Shown: in pieces, positions 33,601 to 43,955 of the stretch | Position numbering within the stretch: position 1 is the stretch's first letter | Layout of the letters: each line of letters opens with the position of its first letter | Assembly (NCBI RefSeq): GCF_900101845.1 | Contig: NZ_FNAM01000001.1 | Location: forward strand, 310,001-374,000 | Length of the DNA stretch: 64,000 nt | Origin: Sporomusa acidovorans | GTDB lineage: Bacteria > Bacillota > Negativicutes > Sporomusales > Sporomusaceae | Direction of reading: 5' to 3' | Translations under genes and position numbers: made by a program | The notes under the pieces: model-generated | Databases searched by the model: none | Seen by the model: the letters and a program-made list of their open reading frames with translations, nothing else | Told to the model about the DNA's origin: nothing

Positions 33601-34218
33601 TTTTAAAGGTTCAAGCTGGCTTTCCAATTCGGTAGTAATATCCTGAACCCGAATAAGGTTTTGTTCGGTATCTTCCAGTTTGCGCAATGCATCACGTTTT
33701 CGATGCTTGTATTTCGTAATACCGGCAGCTTCTTCAAATAACAACCGCCGTTCCTCGGGCTTGCTGCTCAATATCTCATCAACTTTATTTTGACCAATAA
33801 CAGTCATTGATTCCCGGCCTAGCCCCGTATCAGCAAGCATATCATGAATATCCCTCAGGCGGCACGCCGTTTTATTAATATAATATTCGCTATCCCCTGA
33901 TCTAAATACGCGCCTGGTAATAGTAACTTCATTAAAGTCTAAGGGCAGCTTACCATCACTATTATCAAAAACTAACGATACCTCGGCTACGCCCAGAGGT
34001 CTCCGCTTAGTACTGCCTGCAAATATAACATCTTCCATCTTGGTACCGCGCAAATTACGAAGACTTTGTTCCCCTAGTGCCCAACGAATGGCATCGGAAA
34101 TATTGCTTTTACCGCTACCGTTTGGCCCTACAATCGCAGTAACTCCCTGACCAAATTCCAATTCAATTTTTTCAGCAAACGATTTAAACCCATATGCCTC
34201 TAAGCGTCGCAAAAGCAC
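30661..34218 (-). CDS. smc: Chromosome partition protein SMC
   Basis: The 1185-residue protein has an N-terminal ATPase part (Walker A GPNGSGKSN at 31-39), coiled coils (about 165-500 and 670-1020), a hinge at about 505-665 (GFGRAIKSIL, VAQLFTVPGKFVTAIEVALG, VNPGGSLTGGS), then C-terminal LLSGGERALTVIALLFAIL and DEIDAALDEVNVQRFSEFL. GTG at 34218 is the start, after a GGGTG site. Length and motifs fit a full, active condensin. Confidence 0.97.
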   Translation of the reverse strand: MLLRRLEAYGFKSFAEKIELEFGQGVTAIVGPNGSGKSNISDAIRWALGEQSLRNLRGTKMEDVIFAGSTKRRPLGVAEVSLVFDNSDGKLPLDFNEVTITRRVFRSGDSEYYINKTACRLRDIHDMLADTGLGRESMTVIGQNKVDEILSSKPEERRLLFEEAAGITKYKHRKRDALRKLEDTEQNLIRVQDITTELESQLEPLKESAARTITFNKLNAELTACQATLLLERLEKADGLVGSAKLEQEQLTDRNIAATTRLTLAENEKETLTTRIAQSEGKIVLTEKAINENTTESERIESRNGVLHERMEQAFKAEARLNEEIFRITADRTATDSKLIELQSTIDGKQQQLHVIQEEVDEKNTGNEQLLADIRKIERQLDDGQEQSFTHLQQVVDERNALRMLERDAASLLAKQDNLNKEYNDYLNQQQELSNKGNQLHNERGCLESQRKEFQTQTEILLRNKTQLENQFNNLLKQEQQLAGSIQEKSSKLKVLTSMQHDLEGFGRAIKSILKSQSSWRNGICGAVAQLFTVPGKFVTAIEVALGGAQQYIVTDSDQTAKQAITMLKTQNLGRATFLPLNTIRVTRPREAERLAASQTGALGFAADVVHVAERYRPVVEHLLGRVIITETIDIALAIARNSGFSVRIVTLDGQLVNPGGSLTGGSTGRREASFFARNNEIDVLKLSLEKLKAERLGTEQEKQGLIIKRDEVNSQFAALETKCKEIELRQAEMAIHIERNKTDAQQCQLALNTIRGEIAECQQEITEYQRKITERKSSLIVLENEESSHKNQIAEWQNQVKVMRGKQQALNEELTDAKIKLSAFTQEIAVIHSSREQYKETLSSFARQLSRIENERQLIQAEVGQAQTELGSLAERKEKLQAEKLQLTETRQVCYAEKLQLLSAMQTLDKEIKELRRQSNEVQARLHEIELLIAKYGFEATNCRDQLTGKHGLTIEQAQAMRRSDSIEQLLKSIALLENQIAALGLVNPAAIDEYNKVQERYTFLQEQTDDLLRAKDYLTSIIKDIDTTMSRQFNMAFKAINQFFMDVFVRLFGGGRAELVLLDPSDVLTSGIDIIVQPPGKKLQNLTLLSGGERALTVIALLFAILTYRPAPFCVVDEIDAALDEVNVQRFSEFLHDYAQNTQFIVVTHRKGTMEAAGVLHGVTMEESGISRLVSVKFMDKAG

Positions 34219-34306
34219 AATAAATCACCCTTACCTGTTATTTAGATCAATCAAAATTTTACCACGCATGGTAAGGTAATACAAGTAAACAATATAAGTA
34301 ATATAA

Positions 34307-34337
34307 AAAAGCCTGTCGCATCATGCCAACAGGCTTC
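34307..34337 (-). terminator. Terminator after spoVS
   Basis: AAGCCTGT pairs with ACAGGCTT across a 14-nt loop (34310-34339 region) and the minus strand ends with six T. It separates spoVS from smc. Confidence 0.8.
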
Positions 34338-34358
34338 TTCACATTAAATTGTGGTTTA

Positions 34359-34619
34359 TTACCGGGGTTCAACTATAAACCTGATAGCCGTACGTTCTTC
34401 CCCATCAATCGAAATCTCCGCAAAAGCCGGTATGGTAACCAAATCAATGCCATTGGGAGCGACAAAACCACGAGAAATCGCAATAGCCTTGATAGCTTGA
34501 TTAACCGCCCCTGCACCTACTGCCTGCACTTCTGCGGTTCCTTTTTCCCGCAAAACTGCTGCCAGAGCGCCTGCTACGGATTTGGGATTTGATTGTGCAG
34601 ATACTTTCAGCACTTCCAT
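34359..34619 (-). CDS. spoVS: Stage V sporulation protein S
   Basis: The 86-residue protein is close to the very conserved SpoVS: MEVLKVSAQSNPKSVAGALA, QAVGAGAVNQAIKAIAISRG, GFVAPNGIDLV and AIRFIVEPR. It is an Alba-related DNA-binding fold needed for spore-coat and sporulation progress in Bacillus. An AGGAGGAG ribosome site precedes it. It sits alone, ending with its own terminator. Confidence 0.96.
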   Translation of the reverse strand: MEVLKVSAQSNPKSVAGALAAVLREKGTAEVQAVGAGAVNQAIKAIAISRGFVAPNGIDLVTIPAFAEISIDGEERTAIRFIVEPR

Positions 34620-34704
34620 TTTTCGCTCTCCTCCTTTGAACTCAGGGCCTATATTGTAAAGATATTCTTCGTATTTCCTAAAAATTCCTTCTTTTACATG
34701 ATTT

Positions 34705-35763
34705 TTAAATATAATTTATCATATTTTTATTATAGAAAACGGTTTGCCCCTGATTTTCAAGCACAAGGCAGCCTTTTTTTACAGAAGAATCGGGACTAAG
34801 AATGATTCTAACGAGATTATAAGACTGCTTAAGCCTATTAATATTACTATTACGTTGCCCCCTTACTTTAGAACAATCCTGAGGGTGATGACGAATAAGT
34901 AATTCTCTTTCTGCTGGTACAAGGTTTTGTTCTAAAAAACCAGCCATCATTATATAGAAAAGATAGGAATCCACTATTTCACCAAAAGCGGCATGATAAG
35001 GACCCGCAATAATATTTGCTTCATTGTTCAATTCTTCGGATGCCTGTAAGCCGGTACGAATAACAGTAATACCTTGTCGTTCGAATAGCAGCTTCATATA
35101 CGCCGCACGGGCCACCGCCTGTTTAAGAGACAGCGGCCGGTAATCTTCCTGCTGATAAAGTTTAGCGAGGGCGGTATCGGCGATTACTATGGTTGGATAA
35201 ATACGGACAAAATCAGGGTGTAAATGAATCACTTGACGAACCGTCTTAATTAAGCTTTCCCAGTCCTCACCCGGTAAGCCAGGCATCAGTTGTAAGCCAC
35301 ATTGTAATCCCGCCTCTTTTACCTGTCTTACAGCATCAATTACAGCTTGACAGTCATGTCCTCGCCCTGCTTTACTAAGCACCTGATTATCCAGTGATTG
35401 AACGCCTAATTCCACAATGGTTACTCCCTGCTGAATCAAATTTGTAATGATATCTCGATTGATACAATCGGGTCTGGTGGAAAGACGAATCGCATGAATA
35501 TAACCTTGGCGTAAAGCCCGGCTTGCCGGGGCTAGTAGTTCATTTTGTATATTCTGCGGCAAAGCGGTAAAACTGCCACCATAAAAGGCCACTTCAACCC
35601 AGCGTGTTTCATTAATGTCGTTTAATCGCTCAGCAATGATTGTACTTACTTGCTTAGCTGTAACCGGTGTCTGGCGGCCGGTTATTTTCCTTTGATTACA
35701 AAAGATGCACTCATGTAAACAGCCAAGGTGCGGAATAAACACAGGTATAATATAATGTTTCAT
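34705..35763 (-). CDS. Elongator Elp3-like radical SAM protein
   Basis: The 352-residue protein has a CX3CX2C motif with C15, C19 and C22 (GCLHECIFCNQRKITG), YGGSFTALP and VELGVQSLDNQVLSKAGRGH, the pattern of the Elp3-like radical SAM family found next to rnc in Negativicutes and clostridia. The GNAT half of true Elp3 is missing. A tRNA-modifying role is likely but untested. It lies 48 bp after rnc, behind a hairpin. Confidence 0.88.
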   Translation of the reverse strand: MKHYIIPVFIPHLGCLHECIFCNQRKITGRQTPVTAKQVSTIIAERLNDINETRWVEVAFYGGSFTALPQNIQNELLAPASRALRQGYIHAIRLSTRPDCINRDIITNLIQQGVTIVELGVQSLDNQVLSKAGRGHDCQAVIDAVRQVKEAGLQCGLQLMPGLPGEDWESLIKTVRQVIHLHPDFVRIYPTIVIADTALAKLYQQEDYRPLSLKQAVARAAYMKLLFERQGITVIRTGLQASEELNNEANIIAGPYHAAFGEIVDSYLFYIMMAGFLEQNLVPAERELLIRHHPQDCSKVRGQRNSNINRLKQSYNLVRIILSPDSSVKKGCLVLENQGQTVFYNKNMINYI

Positions 35764-35781
35764 AACGCTCCTATACAGAAA

Positions 35782-35802
35782 GGACGGCCAAACTGGCCGT
35801 CC
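35782..35802 (-). terminator. Hairpin between rnc and the radical SAM gene
   Basis: GGACGGCCA (35782-35790) pairs with TGGCCGTCC (35794-35802) with a 3-nt loop. The minus strand continues TTTCTG, so termination is probably weak or it acts as an RNase III/processing site. Confidence 0.65.
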
Positions 35803-35810
35803 AAATTTTG

Positions 35811-36545
35811 TTATTGAGTTAATGTTCCAAGCTTTATTAAGGCTTGTTTAGCAGCATGCTGTTCAGCTTCTTTTTTACTTTTTCCCCAACCGGAACCCAT
35901 GCGTTCACCATTAACTAACGCAACAACTTCAAAAGACTTATCATGATCAGGGCCACGTTCACTTATGACTTCATAAGCAATTTTGCTGTCATTATTTTTT
36001 TGCACAACTTCCTGTAGCCATGTTTTATAATCTTTTAGATAATCACCGCGTTCAACTAAGACTAATTCGGATTTAAGTTGATGCAAAACATATTTGGCCG
36101 CACTCCTAAAACCTGAGTCAAGGTACACAGCACCGATAATAGCCTCAAATGCATCTGCAAGAATTGATATCCGTTCCCGACCACCTGACAAAGCTTCCCC
36201 TTTGCCTAAAAGGAGATATTCACCTATCCCTAATTCCAATGCCCGTTTAGCTAACGTTTGTTCACATACAACCTGAGCTCTGGCTTTAGTAAGTTCACCT
36301 TCTGGCAATTGTGGACACTGACTAAATAAATAAGAAGTAATAATCAGATCCAAAACTGCGTCACCAAGAAATTCCAGACGCTCATTATGTCTGATATTGG
36401 CACCTTTGGTTTCATTAGCATACGAGGTATGGATAAGAGCTTGGTGCAATAGTTTATAATCGCTGAATACAACATTTAACGTCTTACATAATTCAGTTAA
36501 TTCCTGCAGGCGAGTAGCATCCAGCTTTCCTTTAGCTCCTTTCAT
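35811..36545 (-). CDS. rnc: Ribonuclease III
   Basis: The 244-residue enzyme has the nuclease signature NERLEFLGDAVLDLIIT (about 57-73), the second acidic patch LADAFEAIIGAVYLDSG and a C-terminal dsRNA-binding domain (about 168-240: DYKTWLQEVVQ, GWGKSKKEAEQHAAKQAL). It is 16 bp after fabF in the lipid block, as in Bacillus, where acpP-rnc-smc are joined. Confidence 0.97.
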   Translation of the reverse strand: MKGAKGKLDATRLQELTELCKTLNVVFSDYKLLHQALIHTSYANETKGANIRHNERLEFLGDAVLDLIITSYLFSQCPQLPEGELTKARAQVVCEQTLAKRALELGIGEYLLLGKGEALSGGRERISILADAFEAIIGAVYLDSGFRSAAKYVLHQLKSELVLVERGDYLKDYKTWLQEVVQKNNDSKIAYEVISERGPDHDKSFEVVALVNGERMGSGWGKSKKEAEQHAAKQALIKLGTLTQ

Positions 36546-36560
36546 AAAAAAACCATTCTC

Positions 36561-37802
36561 TTATTCCTGATATTTTTTCACCAGGATAGTTGCATTATGA
36601 CCACCGAAACCAAAAGAATTCGAAAGTGCCACATTTACAACATGTTCCTGAGCTTTATTAGGTACATAGTCTAAGTCCAGTTCGGGATCTGGATTTTCCA
36701 AGTTAATTGTTGGTGGAATGACATTGTTGGTGATAGTAAGCACAGCCACAATTGTTTCAACACCGCCGGCTGCACCTAAAAGATGTCCTGTCATCGATTT
36801 TGTCGAGCTGATTTTAAGTTTCTTCGCATGTGTACCAAACAGTGACTTTATGGCCAGGGTCTCATTTTTATCATTAAGCGGAGTGGAAGTACCATGAGCG
36901 TTGATGTAATCCACCTCATCCGGCTCAATTCCTGCATCTTTGATTGCCATTGCCATACATTTAGCTGCCTGAGCGCCTTCAGGAGCAGGAGCAGTAATAT
37001 GATAAGCATCCGCATTTAATCCATAACCGATAATTTCGGCATAAATTTTTGCCCCACGCGCTACGGCATGGTCAAGAGATTCCATAACTACAATACCGGC
37101 GCCTTCCCCCATAACAAAACCGTCACGGCCACTATCAAATGGGCGAGAAGCTTTCTGCGGCTCATCATTATGAGTAGACATTGCTTTCATGGCACAAAAT
37201 CCGGCAACGGCTGCAGGCGATACGGCCGCTTCACTTCCGCCCGCGACCATGACATCTGCATCCCCACGCTGAATGATTTTAAAGGCATCGCCGATGGCGT
37301 TAGTTCCTGTTGCGCAGGCAGTAACAACGCAACTACAAGGCCCCTCTAAGCCAAACGTAATTGAGGTTTGGCCTGCAGGCATATTCGCAATCATCATGGG
37401 CACAAAGAACGGACTAATCCGTCCAGGACCCTTCTCAAATAAAGTTTTATATTGTTCATGTAAGGTATCAATGCCGCCAATTCCTGTACCTATCAAAGTA
37501 CCCATCCGGCTCCGGTCCTCTTTATCAAAGTCAATTCCGGCATCCTCAAATGCCATTTTAGCGGCCGAAACAGCAAATTGCGTACATCTATCCATCCGCT
37601 TTGCTTCTTTTTTATCAATATATTGGGTGGGGTCGAAGTCTTTTACTTCACCCGCGATCTGCGTACTGTATTCACTAGGATCAAAATGGGTAATACGATC
37701 AATCCCTGATTTTCCTGCAATTAAAGACTGCCAAACAGTATTTGTTCCGATACCTACAGGTGTAATGGCTCCCATACCTGTAATTACAACTCGTCTCTTC
37801 AA
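36561..37802 (-). CDS. fabF: Beta-ketoacyl-ACP synthase II
   Basis: FabF extends acyl-ACP. The 413-residue protein has [10 protein letters not shown] at the N-terminus, the nucleophile in [13 protein letters not shown], and the two histidines in [11 protein letters not shown] and [13 protein letters not shown] start at the TTG at 37802, because it gives the conserved KRRVVITG and lies six bases after GAGGTG; a GTG at 37811 is the alternative. It is 13 bp after the second fabK-like gene. Confidence 0.95.
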   Translation of the reverse strand: MKRRVVITGMGAITPVGIGTNTVWQSLIAGKSGIDRITHFDPSEYSTQIAGEVKDFDPTQYIDKKEAKRMDRCTQFAVSAAKMAFEDAGIDFDKEDRSRMGTLIGTGIGGIDTLHEQYKTLFEKGPGRISPFFVPMMIANMPAGQTSITFGLEGPCSCVVTACATGTNAIGDAFKIIQRGDADVMVAGGSEAAVSPAAVAGFCAMKAMSTHNDEPQKASRPFDSGRDGFVMGEGAGIVVMESLDHAVARGAKIYAEIIGYGLNADAYHITAPAPEGAQAAKCMAMAIKDAGIEPDEVDYINAHGTSTPLNDKNETLAIKSLFGTHAKKLKISSTKSMTGHLLGAAGGVETIVAVLTITNNVIPPTINLENPDPELDLDYVPNKAQEHVVNVALSNSFGFGGHNATILVKKYQE

Positions 37803-37815
37803 CAAAGTCACCTCA

Positions 37816-38763
37816 CTAGTTTATTTCTACAACTTCCTTCAGAAGTCTTGCAAAAATTTCTTTAACAGGTAGTATTTCATCTATTTTATGAATATACTCG
37901 CCGGTAAAAACCAGCCCCGTATCAACATCCCCCTGCTGAGCCCGAATTAATGCATTAATTATGCAAAAATTTTGTGCACAATGCTTTAAACAGGCTCCAC
38001 AATTTTGGGGTTCATCGGCAGTACATTCAAGAATTTTCTGAGCAAAAGGATTTTTTATGGCCCGCCCAGGCAAACCTACCGGGCTTTTGATCAACACTAC
38101 ATCTTCAGGTTTTGCCTTTAAGTAAAATTCTTTTAAAGCCGGAGCGGCGTTAGACTCAACACTAGCTGCAAACCTTGTACCCATTTGTACACCGTCTGCT
38201 CCAAGTTTTATTACTTCAGCAATATCGCGCCCGGATATGATTCCACCGGCCCCAACAACAGGAATACTCACAGATTTTTTAATATCCGGTAAAATTTCTC
38301 TTAACGATTTATCAGTACCTAAATGTCCGCCAGCTTCTTTTCCTTCAACAATGATGGCCGCAGCTCCTAATTTTTCCGAAATTTTGGCTCCTTTAACGGT
38401 TGATATAATAGGCACGATTGGAGTCCCAGACTTTTTCCCCATAGGGAATACATCCCGAGAAAAACCGGCTCCTGCTACTACCAAATCGATTCCTTCATCA
38501 ATAGCCGTATCGACATAGCGTGCAAATTGTCTTGCCGCCACCATAATATTTATACCAATTATTCCTTTAGTTAAGCTACGTGCCAAGCGAATTTCATGGC
38601 GCAACTCATCAAAGCCCATGCCCGATGCTGCAATAAGTCCGATGCCGCCAGCCTCAGCCACTGCTGCTGCTAAGCGTGCAGTTGACAGTCTTATCGCCAT
38701 ACCACCCTGAATAATAGGAATCTTAGCAACATGTTGGCCAATTTTAAGCTCCGGAAGTTTCAA
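37816..38763 (-). CDS. FabK/nitronate monooxygenase-like flavoenzyme with C-terminal Cys cluster
   Basis: This is a second FabK-like protein in the operon: [44 protein letters not shown] and [10 protein letters not shown] mark the FMN barrel. Unlike the other copy (fabK) it ends in a cluster [21 protein letters not shown], which could bind iron-sulphur or zinc. I use the TTG at 38763, seven bases after GGAGGAG, giving 315 residues; the upstream frame extends far past any ribosome site. It may be the enoyl reductase for special chains, or a 2-nitropropane dioxygenase. Confidence 0.8.
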   Translation of the reverse strand: MKLPELKIGQHVAKIPIIQGGMAIRLSTARLAAAVAEAGGIGLIAASGMGFDELRHEIRLARSLTKGIIGINIMVAARQFARYVDTAIDEGIDLVVAGAGFSRDVFPMGKKSGTPIVPIISTVKGAKISEKLGAAAIIVEGKEAGGHLGTDKSLREILPDIKKSVSIPVVGAGGIISGRDIAEVIKLGADGVQMGTRFAASVESNAAPALKEFYLKAKPEDVVLIKSPVGLPGRAIKNPFAQKILECTADEPQNCGACLKHCAQNFCIINALIRAQQGDVDTGLVFTGEYIHKIDEILPVKEIFARLLKEVVEIN

Positions 38764-38821
38764 GTAACAACTCCTCCAATCAATACCCCTACCCTTAACT
38801 AACAATTTTGTCATTACCTTT

Positions 38822-38860
38822 AAGAAAGTCCCGCGAAAAAAGTTTCCACGGGACTTTCTT
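38822..38860 (-). terminator. Hairpin between acpP and the second fabK-like gene
   Basis: A 12-bp stem (38822-38833 with 38849-38860, arm AAGAAAGTCCCG) has a 15-nt loop but no T-run on the minus strand. It may tune the ratio of acpP to downstream genes or protect the acpP mRNA. Confidence 0.6.
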
Positions 38861-38909
38861 CGTTTGCTTAAGGTAATGTCGTTAATCACGACACCAGTAA
38901 AAGCAGTCG

Positions 38910-39146
38910 TTACGCTTGTTTTTCCTTGTCTATGTACTCCACAGCGTCTTTTACTGTTTTGATTTTTTCAGCTATTTCATCCGGAATCTCGATGCTGAAT
39001 TCCTCTTCAAAGGCCATAATCAGTTCAACAATATCCAGTGAATCAGCGCCAAGATCGTCAATGAAAGTAGAATTCATTGCAACGTCAGCTTCATCAACGC
39101 CGAGCTGCTCAACGACAATTTCTTTAACCTTGTCAAAAGTTGTCAT
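38910..39146 (-). CDS. acpP: Acyl carrier protein
   Basis: The 78-residue ACP has the phosphopantetheine site [10 protein letters not shown] with Ser36 and an acidic body. I start at the ATG for [10 protein letters not shown] (39146), since AAGGAGG lies right before it; an upstream frame of nine codons has no site. It lies 50 bp after fabG. Confidence 0.96.
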   Translation of the reverse strand: MTTFDKVKEIVVEQLGVDEADVAMNSTFIDDLGADSLDIVELIMAFEEEFSIEIPDEIAEKIKTVKDAVEYIDKEKQA

Positions 39147-39196
39147 GATGGTGTTCACCTCCTTCCAAGGCATACGCTTATTTTCAAAGTCATATA

Positions 39197-39940
39197 TTAC
39201 ATTACCATACCGCCATCAACATTTAAAGTCTGTCCGGTAATATAATTTGCAGAATTTGATGCAAAAAATACTACGGCTGCAGCAACATCCTCGGCTGTTC
39301 CTAAACGATTTAACGGTATTTTAGCTGCCAAATCAGTTTTCACTTGTTCAGTTAAGCCATGGGTCATATCCGTAGCAATAAAACCCGGTGCGATCGCATT
39401 GACCGTAATACCCCTTGCTGCCAATTCCCTGGCCATGGACTTAGTAAAACCAATAACCCCGGCTTTAGCGGCAGCATAATTTGCCTGTCCGGCATTCCCC
39501 ATAATACCGACAACTGATGCCATATTGATTATTTTGCCGCTTCTTTGTTTCATCATAAGCTTCGCTACTGCCTTTGTGCAATAGAATATGCCCTTGAGAT
39601 TCGTATTTATGACAGCATCGAAATCTTCTTCCTTCATTCGCATGAGGAGTGCATCCCGCGTTATTCCGGCGTTATTCACTAATATATCAATTCTGCCAAA
39701 AGTTTCAGTTGCCTTTTTTACAAGGGCTTCTACTGCCCCGCTATCCGCAACATCAGCTTGCACAGTAATTGCTTGACCGCCATCACTGGCAATAATTTTA
39801 CAAACTTCCTCGGCAGCCTCTGCGTTACCCGCATAGTTGACAACAACCTTTGCACCTGCTTTGGCTAAAGCAATCGCTACTGCCCGGCCAATTCCTCTAG
39901 ATGCCCCGGTAACAACCGCCACTTGTCCATCTAAATGCAT
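39197..39940 (-). CDS. fabG: 3-oxoacyl-ACP reductase
   Basis: The 247-residue short-chain dehydrogenase has [15 protein letters not shown] (NADPH loop), NNAGITRD, and the triad region INMASVVG with YAAAKAGV. The ATG at 39940 follows AAGGAGG by nine bases. It overlaps nothing and follows fabD by 1 bp. Confidence 0.95.
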   Translation of the reverse strand: MHLDGQVAVVTGASRGIGRAVAIALAKAGAKVVVNYAGNAEAAEEVCKIIASDGGQAITVQADVADSGAVEALVKKATETFGRIDILVNNAGITRDALLMRMKEEDFDAVINTNLKGIFYCTKAVAKLMMKQRSGKIINMASVVGIMGNAGQANYAAAKAGVIGFTKSMARELAARGITVNAIAPGFIATDMTHGLTEQVKTDLAAKIPLNRLGTAEDVAAAVVFFASNSANYITGQTLNVDGGMVM

Positions 39941-39941
39941 T

Positions 39942-40886
39942 TTAGCGAACCTCCTTGAAATAATCAAGAACTTTTTCCAAAGAAGTCACATCTTCGATAT
40001 TTAATGTTTCCATGTCTTTTGCAATCTTCTTGGTAAAGCCGGTAAGAACTTTTCCTGGACCAACTTCAACAAATGTAGTAGTTCCAAAATTCACGATTTG
40101 CGCAACGCAATCTTCCCAAAGTACGGGACTGGCTGCCTGTTTGACCAATAAGCCCCTAACGGCTTCTCCTTTGGTTATAATCTGGCCATTTACATTGACG
40201 ACAACCGGAATTTGAGCATCATTGATGTTAACTTTTGCAAGTTCAGTTTCTAACTTTGCTGCTGCCGGCTGCATGAGTGTACTATGGAAAGGAGCACTTA
40301 CCGGTAAGGGAATTGCCCTTTTAGCCCCAGCAGCTTTGAGCAATTCATTGGCTTTGTCAACGGCGTTTGTCTTACCGGCGATAACAATCTGACCCGGACA
40401 ATTAAAGTTTACCGCCTGAACAGCACCTAACTCTGCTTCCACTTGCTGACAAATCTCAACCACCTTGCTGCGCTCCAATCCTAAGATGGCAGACATGCTG
40501 CCTTCTCCCAGCGGCACTGCCTCTTGCATCAACTGTCCGCGCTTTCTTACCAGTTGTACAGCATCGGTAAAAGCTAATGCCCCTGCAGCGACTAACGCCG
40601 AATATTCGCCCAAACTATGACCGGCTACAATATCCGGTTTAATGCTATACTGCTTAAGTACTTCATAACACGCTACACTAACGGTCAGAATAGCCGGTTG
40701 GGTATTATATGTTTTCTTTAGCTCGTCTTCAGGGCCGTTGAAGCACATCTCGGTAATTGAAAAACCAAGCGCCTCATCTGCAGATTTAAATATTGCCCGA
40801 ACCACATCATATTTATCAAATAACTCTTTGCCCATTCCTACGGATTGAGAACCTTGTCCTGGAAAAACAAAAGCGAGTTTCCCCAT
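39942..40886 (-). CDS. fabD: Malonyl CoA-ACP transacylase
   Basis: The 314-residue enzyme has the GQGSQ motif and the nucleophile Ser91 in GHSLGEYSA, with His in PFHSTLM. It loads malonyl onto ACP. ATG follows AAGGAGGG. It lies about 45 bp after fabK. Confidence 0.96.
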   Translation of the reverse strand: MGKLAFVFPGQGSQSVGMGKELFDKYDVVRAIFKSADEALGFSITEMCFNGPEDELKKTYNTQPAILTVSVACYEVLKQYSIKPDIVAGHSLGEYSALVAAGALAFTDAVQLVRKRGQLMQEAVPLGEGSMSAILGLERSKVVEICQQVEAELGAVQAVNFNCPGQIVIAGKTNAVDKANELLKAAGAKRAIPLPVSAPFHSTLMQPAAAKLETELAKVNINDAQIPVVVNVNGQIITKGEAVRGLLVKQAASPVLWEDCVAQIVNFGTTTFVEVGPGKVLTGFTKKIAKDMETLNIEDVTSLEKVLDYFKEVR

Positions 40887-40931
40887 TTCTTTCCCTCCTT
40901 ATGCATCTTGTTGTATCTATAATAAATTTAT

Positions 40932-41873
40932 TTATATTCTCGAAGAAAGTTCAGCCATTACTTTGGGAATGCCCTGAACTATACTCTGCATTATTTCATT
41001 GACAGGGCGCACTTCAGCAATCATACCAGCTATCTGCCCAATCATGACAGATCCATAATCAATGTCACCGTCACGTACTGCTGCTCTTAGCTTGCCAGCA
41101 CCCAATCTGTCCAATTCTTCGGGTGAAGCACCGTTTTTTTCTAATTCCGCAAAATCACGTGTCAACTTATTGGCAATAACCCTAACAGGATGCCCTGTCA
41201 GGGCACCGGTCACTACTGTTGAACGTTCTTTAGCTTTTATGATTGCTGCTTTGTAATTCGAATGAGCGGTACATTCGGTCGAAGCCGCAAATGCAGTGCC
41301 CAATTGGACGCCTTGAGCACCTAGGGCTAGTGCTGCAACTACACCGCGTGCATCGCCGATCCCCCCTGCGGCAATAACCGGTACATCCACGGCATCAACA
41401 ACCATCGGTACTAAAGCCATGGTGGTTACTTCGCCTACATGACCGCCGCTTTCCATCCCTTCAGCAATAATCGCGTCAATGCCAACCCGTTCTAATCGTT
41501 TGGCAAGTGCCACCGAAGCAACTACCGGTATTACTTTTGTTCCGATTTCCTTTAAAGCCGGAATATATTCTCCCGGATTGCCTGCCCCGGTTGTGACAAC
41601 AGCTACGCGTTCCTCAATAACAACTTGCATAACTTCTTTAACAAATGGCGACATTAACATAATATTGACGCCAAAAGGGTTACTGGTCAAATTTTTGGCC
41701 TTAACAATCTCTGCCTTTAATGCGTCCGGCGGCATATGCCCCGCACCAATAATCCCTAAACCGCCGGCATTAGACACCGCTGCCGCCAATTCAGCTGTAG
41801 CTACCCAAGCCATTCCACCTTGTAAGATTGGATATTGTATATTTAAAAGTTGGCAAATTTTGTTATTTAACAA
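40932..41873 (-). CDS. fabK: Enoyl-ACP reductase II FabK
   Basis: The 313-residue FMN enzyme has the FabK pattern: [50 protein letters not shown] and [11 protein letters not shown]. It starts with TTG at 41873, ten bases after AAGGAGG, and overlaps the fabH stop by 7 bp. FabK replaces the triclosan-sensitive FabI, and no fabI is seen here. Confidence 0.92.
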   Translation of the reverse strand: MLNNKICQLLNIQYPILQGGMAWVATAELAAAVSNAGGLGIIGAGHMPPDALKAEIVKAKNLTSNPFGVNIMLMSPFVKEVMQVVIEERVAVVTTGAGNPGEYIPALKEIGTKVIPVVASVALAKRLERVGIDAIIAEGMESGGHVGEVTTMALVPMVVDAVDVPVIAAGGIGDARGVVAALALGAQGVQLGTAFAASTECTAHSNYKAAIIKAKERSTVVTGALTGHPVRVIANKLTRDFAELEKNGASPEELDRLGAGKLRAAVRDGDIDYGSVMIGQIAGMIAEVRPVNEIMQSIVQGIPKVMAELSSRI

Positions 41874-42880
41874 TTAGTGTTGGCCTCCTTGCCCCATTTT
41901 ATAACTGAAGATGCCCATGTTAGTCCAGCGCCGAAGCCAACAAGTACAACAATATCACCCTGTTTGATTTTGCCGCTATGTACTGCCTCTTCCAGAGCAA
42001 TCGGAATAGAAGCGGCCGAAGTATTCCCATATTTGTTAACATTGACCATAACTTTATCCATCGGCAGTTTAAGGCGTTTAGCTGCAGACTGGATTATGCG
42101 AATATTGGCCTGATGCGGAATTAAACAATCCACATCGTCAGCGCTAAGTCCAGCATCTTCTAAAGCTTTAACCGCCGCTTCGCCCATTACTCTTACAGCA
42201 AACTTAAATACTTCATTACCGTTCATATGAACAAAGTGCATTCTTTGCGAAACAGTTTCCGCACTGGCAGGATTGCGTGAACCGCCAGCAGGAAGCTTTA
42301 AAAGATCTCCGCCTGAGCCATCAGCCCCCAACTGGGACGCCAAAATACCGTATCCGGCTGATGTCTCCGCCAGTACGGCTGCACCTGCGCCATCGCCGAA
42401 TAATACACAAGTATTGCGATCAGTCCAATCCAATATTTTGGAAAGGGTTTCCGCACCAATTACTAAAACTTTTTTATATAACCCGGCTTTAATAAATTGG
42501 CTGCCGGTTACCATTCCGTAAACAAAACCGGAACAGCCTGCTGCCAAATCAAAAGCCGCAGCATTTGTAGCCTTGATATTTGCCTGAACTAAACACGCAG
42601 TTGACGGAAAAAACATATCCGGTGTTGCCGTAGCAACGATGATAAGATCAATCTCTTCGGCAGTAACGCCTGCGTCATCTAACGCTCTTTGTGCGGCCTT
42701 ACTGGCTAAATCAGAGGTGGCCATATCGGGAGAAGCTATTCGCCGTTCATGAATGCCTGTTCTCTCCACAATCCATTCATGAGATGTTTCCACCATACTT
42801 TCCAAATCTTTATTTGTCATTACTTTCTCAGGAACATATGTACCTATACCAATTATACCTACAGCTTTATTTTCACTCAT
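41867..42880 (-). CDS. fabH: Beta-ketoacyl-ACP synthase III
   Basis: FabH starts fatty acid synthesis from acetyl- or branched acyl-CoA. The 337-residue protein has the nucleophile C116 in DLAAGCSGF, His in [10 protein letters not shown] and Asn in [10 protein letters not shown]. It overlaps plsX by 8 bp and fabK by 7 bp. Confidence 0.96.
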   Translation of the reverse strand: MSENKAVGIIGIGTYVPEKVMTNKDLESMVETSHEWIVERTGIHERRIASPDMATSDLASKAAQRALDDAGVTAEEIDLIIVATATPDMFFPSTACLVQANIKATNAAAFDLAAGCSGFVYGMVTGSQFIKAGLYKKVLVIGAETLSKILDWTDRNTCVLFGDGAGAAVLAETSAGYGILASQLGADGSGGDLLKLPAGGSRNPASAETVSQRMHFVHMNGNEVFKFAVRVMGEAAVKALEDAGLSADDVDCLIPHQANIRIIQSAAKRLKLPMDKVMVNVNKYGNTSAASIPIALEEAVHSGKIKQGDIVVLVGFGAGLTWASSVIKWGKEANTNC

Positions 42881-43898
42881 TGGTCACAACCTCCTCTTTG
42901 GCAATATTTTCACGAATATGAGCAACAACCTCTTGTTCGGTAAATTCTTTAGCTACCCGTATCGCATTTTTTATTGCCTTTGCGCGCGAACTGCCATGGC
43001 AGATAATAAAACCACCGTTAACACCTAACAGCGGCGCACCACCATGCTCAGCATAATCGAGTTTTTTCTTTAATCCTTTTAGAGCCGGTAAGATAAGCAT
43101 CGAGGCCATTTTCGCCCAAAAGCCGCTGTTTTTTACTGCTTCTTTAACCAGCTGCAAAATGGCGCCAGCAAGTCCTTCACCAAACTTTAAGACAATATTT
43201 CCTACAAAGCCATCACAAACAACAACATCAACTGTCCCTTTGGGAATATCCCGTCCCTCGACATTGCCAATAAAATTAACCGTACTCAGTTGTTGTAACA
43301 ACGGAAATGTTGACAGTGCTTGCTCGTTACCCTTACTTTCCTCTTCACCGATATTTAAAAGACCTACCCTAGGCCTCGGAGTATTCAGTACATACTCAGC
43401 GTAAATAGCACCCATAATTGCATTTTGTACTAACTGCTTCGGTTTGCTATCAACATTAGCACCTGAATCCAGCAAAACAGTTGTACCTGTAAGATTTGGT
43501 ATCGGTGTCGCAATAGCAGGTCGCTCAATGCCTTTAATACGCCCTAACCCAAATAATGCAGCGGCAACCGCGGCACCAGTACTTCCAGCTGATATTACCA
43601 CATCACACAGGCCTTGCTTCACTAACCCTGTGGCAACGACAACTGAGGCATCCTTTTTTTTTCTTACTGCAGCCCCCGGCGAATCATGCATATCAATAAC
43701 CTCACTGGCATGATGAACCGTTATGTTTGCAGCTTTCCAATTGCCATGACGGTCAAGCGCTTGAGTAATTTGAGCTTGGTCGCCGACTAAAACAATTTCA
43801 ATGCCTGCATCCTTATATTCTTTGGCGGCTTGTAATGCACCTAAAACAATCTCGTCAGGCGCATAATCTCCTCCCATAGCATCAACGGCAACCTTCAT
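42873..43898 (-). CDS. plsX: Phosphate acyltransferase PlsX
   Basis: PlsX makes acyl-phosphate from acyl-ACP for glycerophospholipid synthesis. The 341-residue protein begins [19 protein letters not shown] and has [29 protein letters not shown] and [12 protein letters not shown]. It is 57 bp after fapR in the order fapR-plsX-fabH. Confidence 0.96.
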   Translation of the reverse strand: MKVAVDAMGGDYAPDEIVLGALQAAKEYKDAGIEIVLVGDQAQITQALDRHGNWKAANITVHHASEVIDMHDSPGAAVRKKKDASVVVATGLVKQGLCDVVISAGSTGAAVAAALFGLGRIKGIERPAIATPIPNLTGTTVLLDSGANVDSKPKQLVQNAIMGAIYAEYVLNTPRPRVGLLNIGEEESKGNEQALSTFPLLQQLSTVNFIGNVEGRDIPKGTVDVVVCDGFVGNIVLKFGEGLAGAILQLVKEAVKNSGFWAKMASMLILPALKGLKKKLDYAEHGGAPLLGVNGGFIICHGSSRAKAIKNAIRVAKEFTEQEVVAHIRENIAKEEVVTNE

Positions 43899-43955
43899 TC
43901 AATATCTCCCTTCACCAAACCGGCAAAAATACACACATACTTCTCAGCTTTACAA

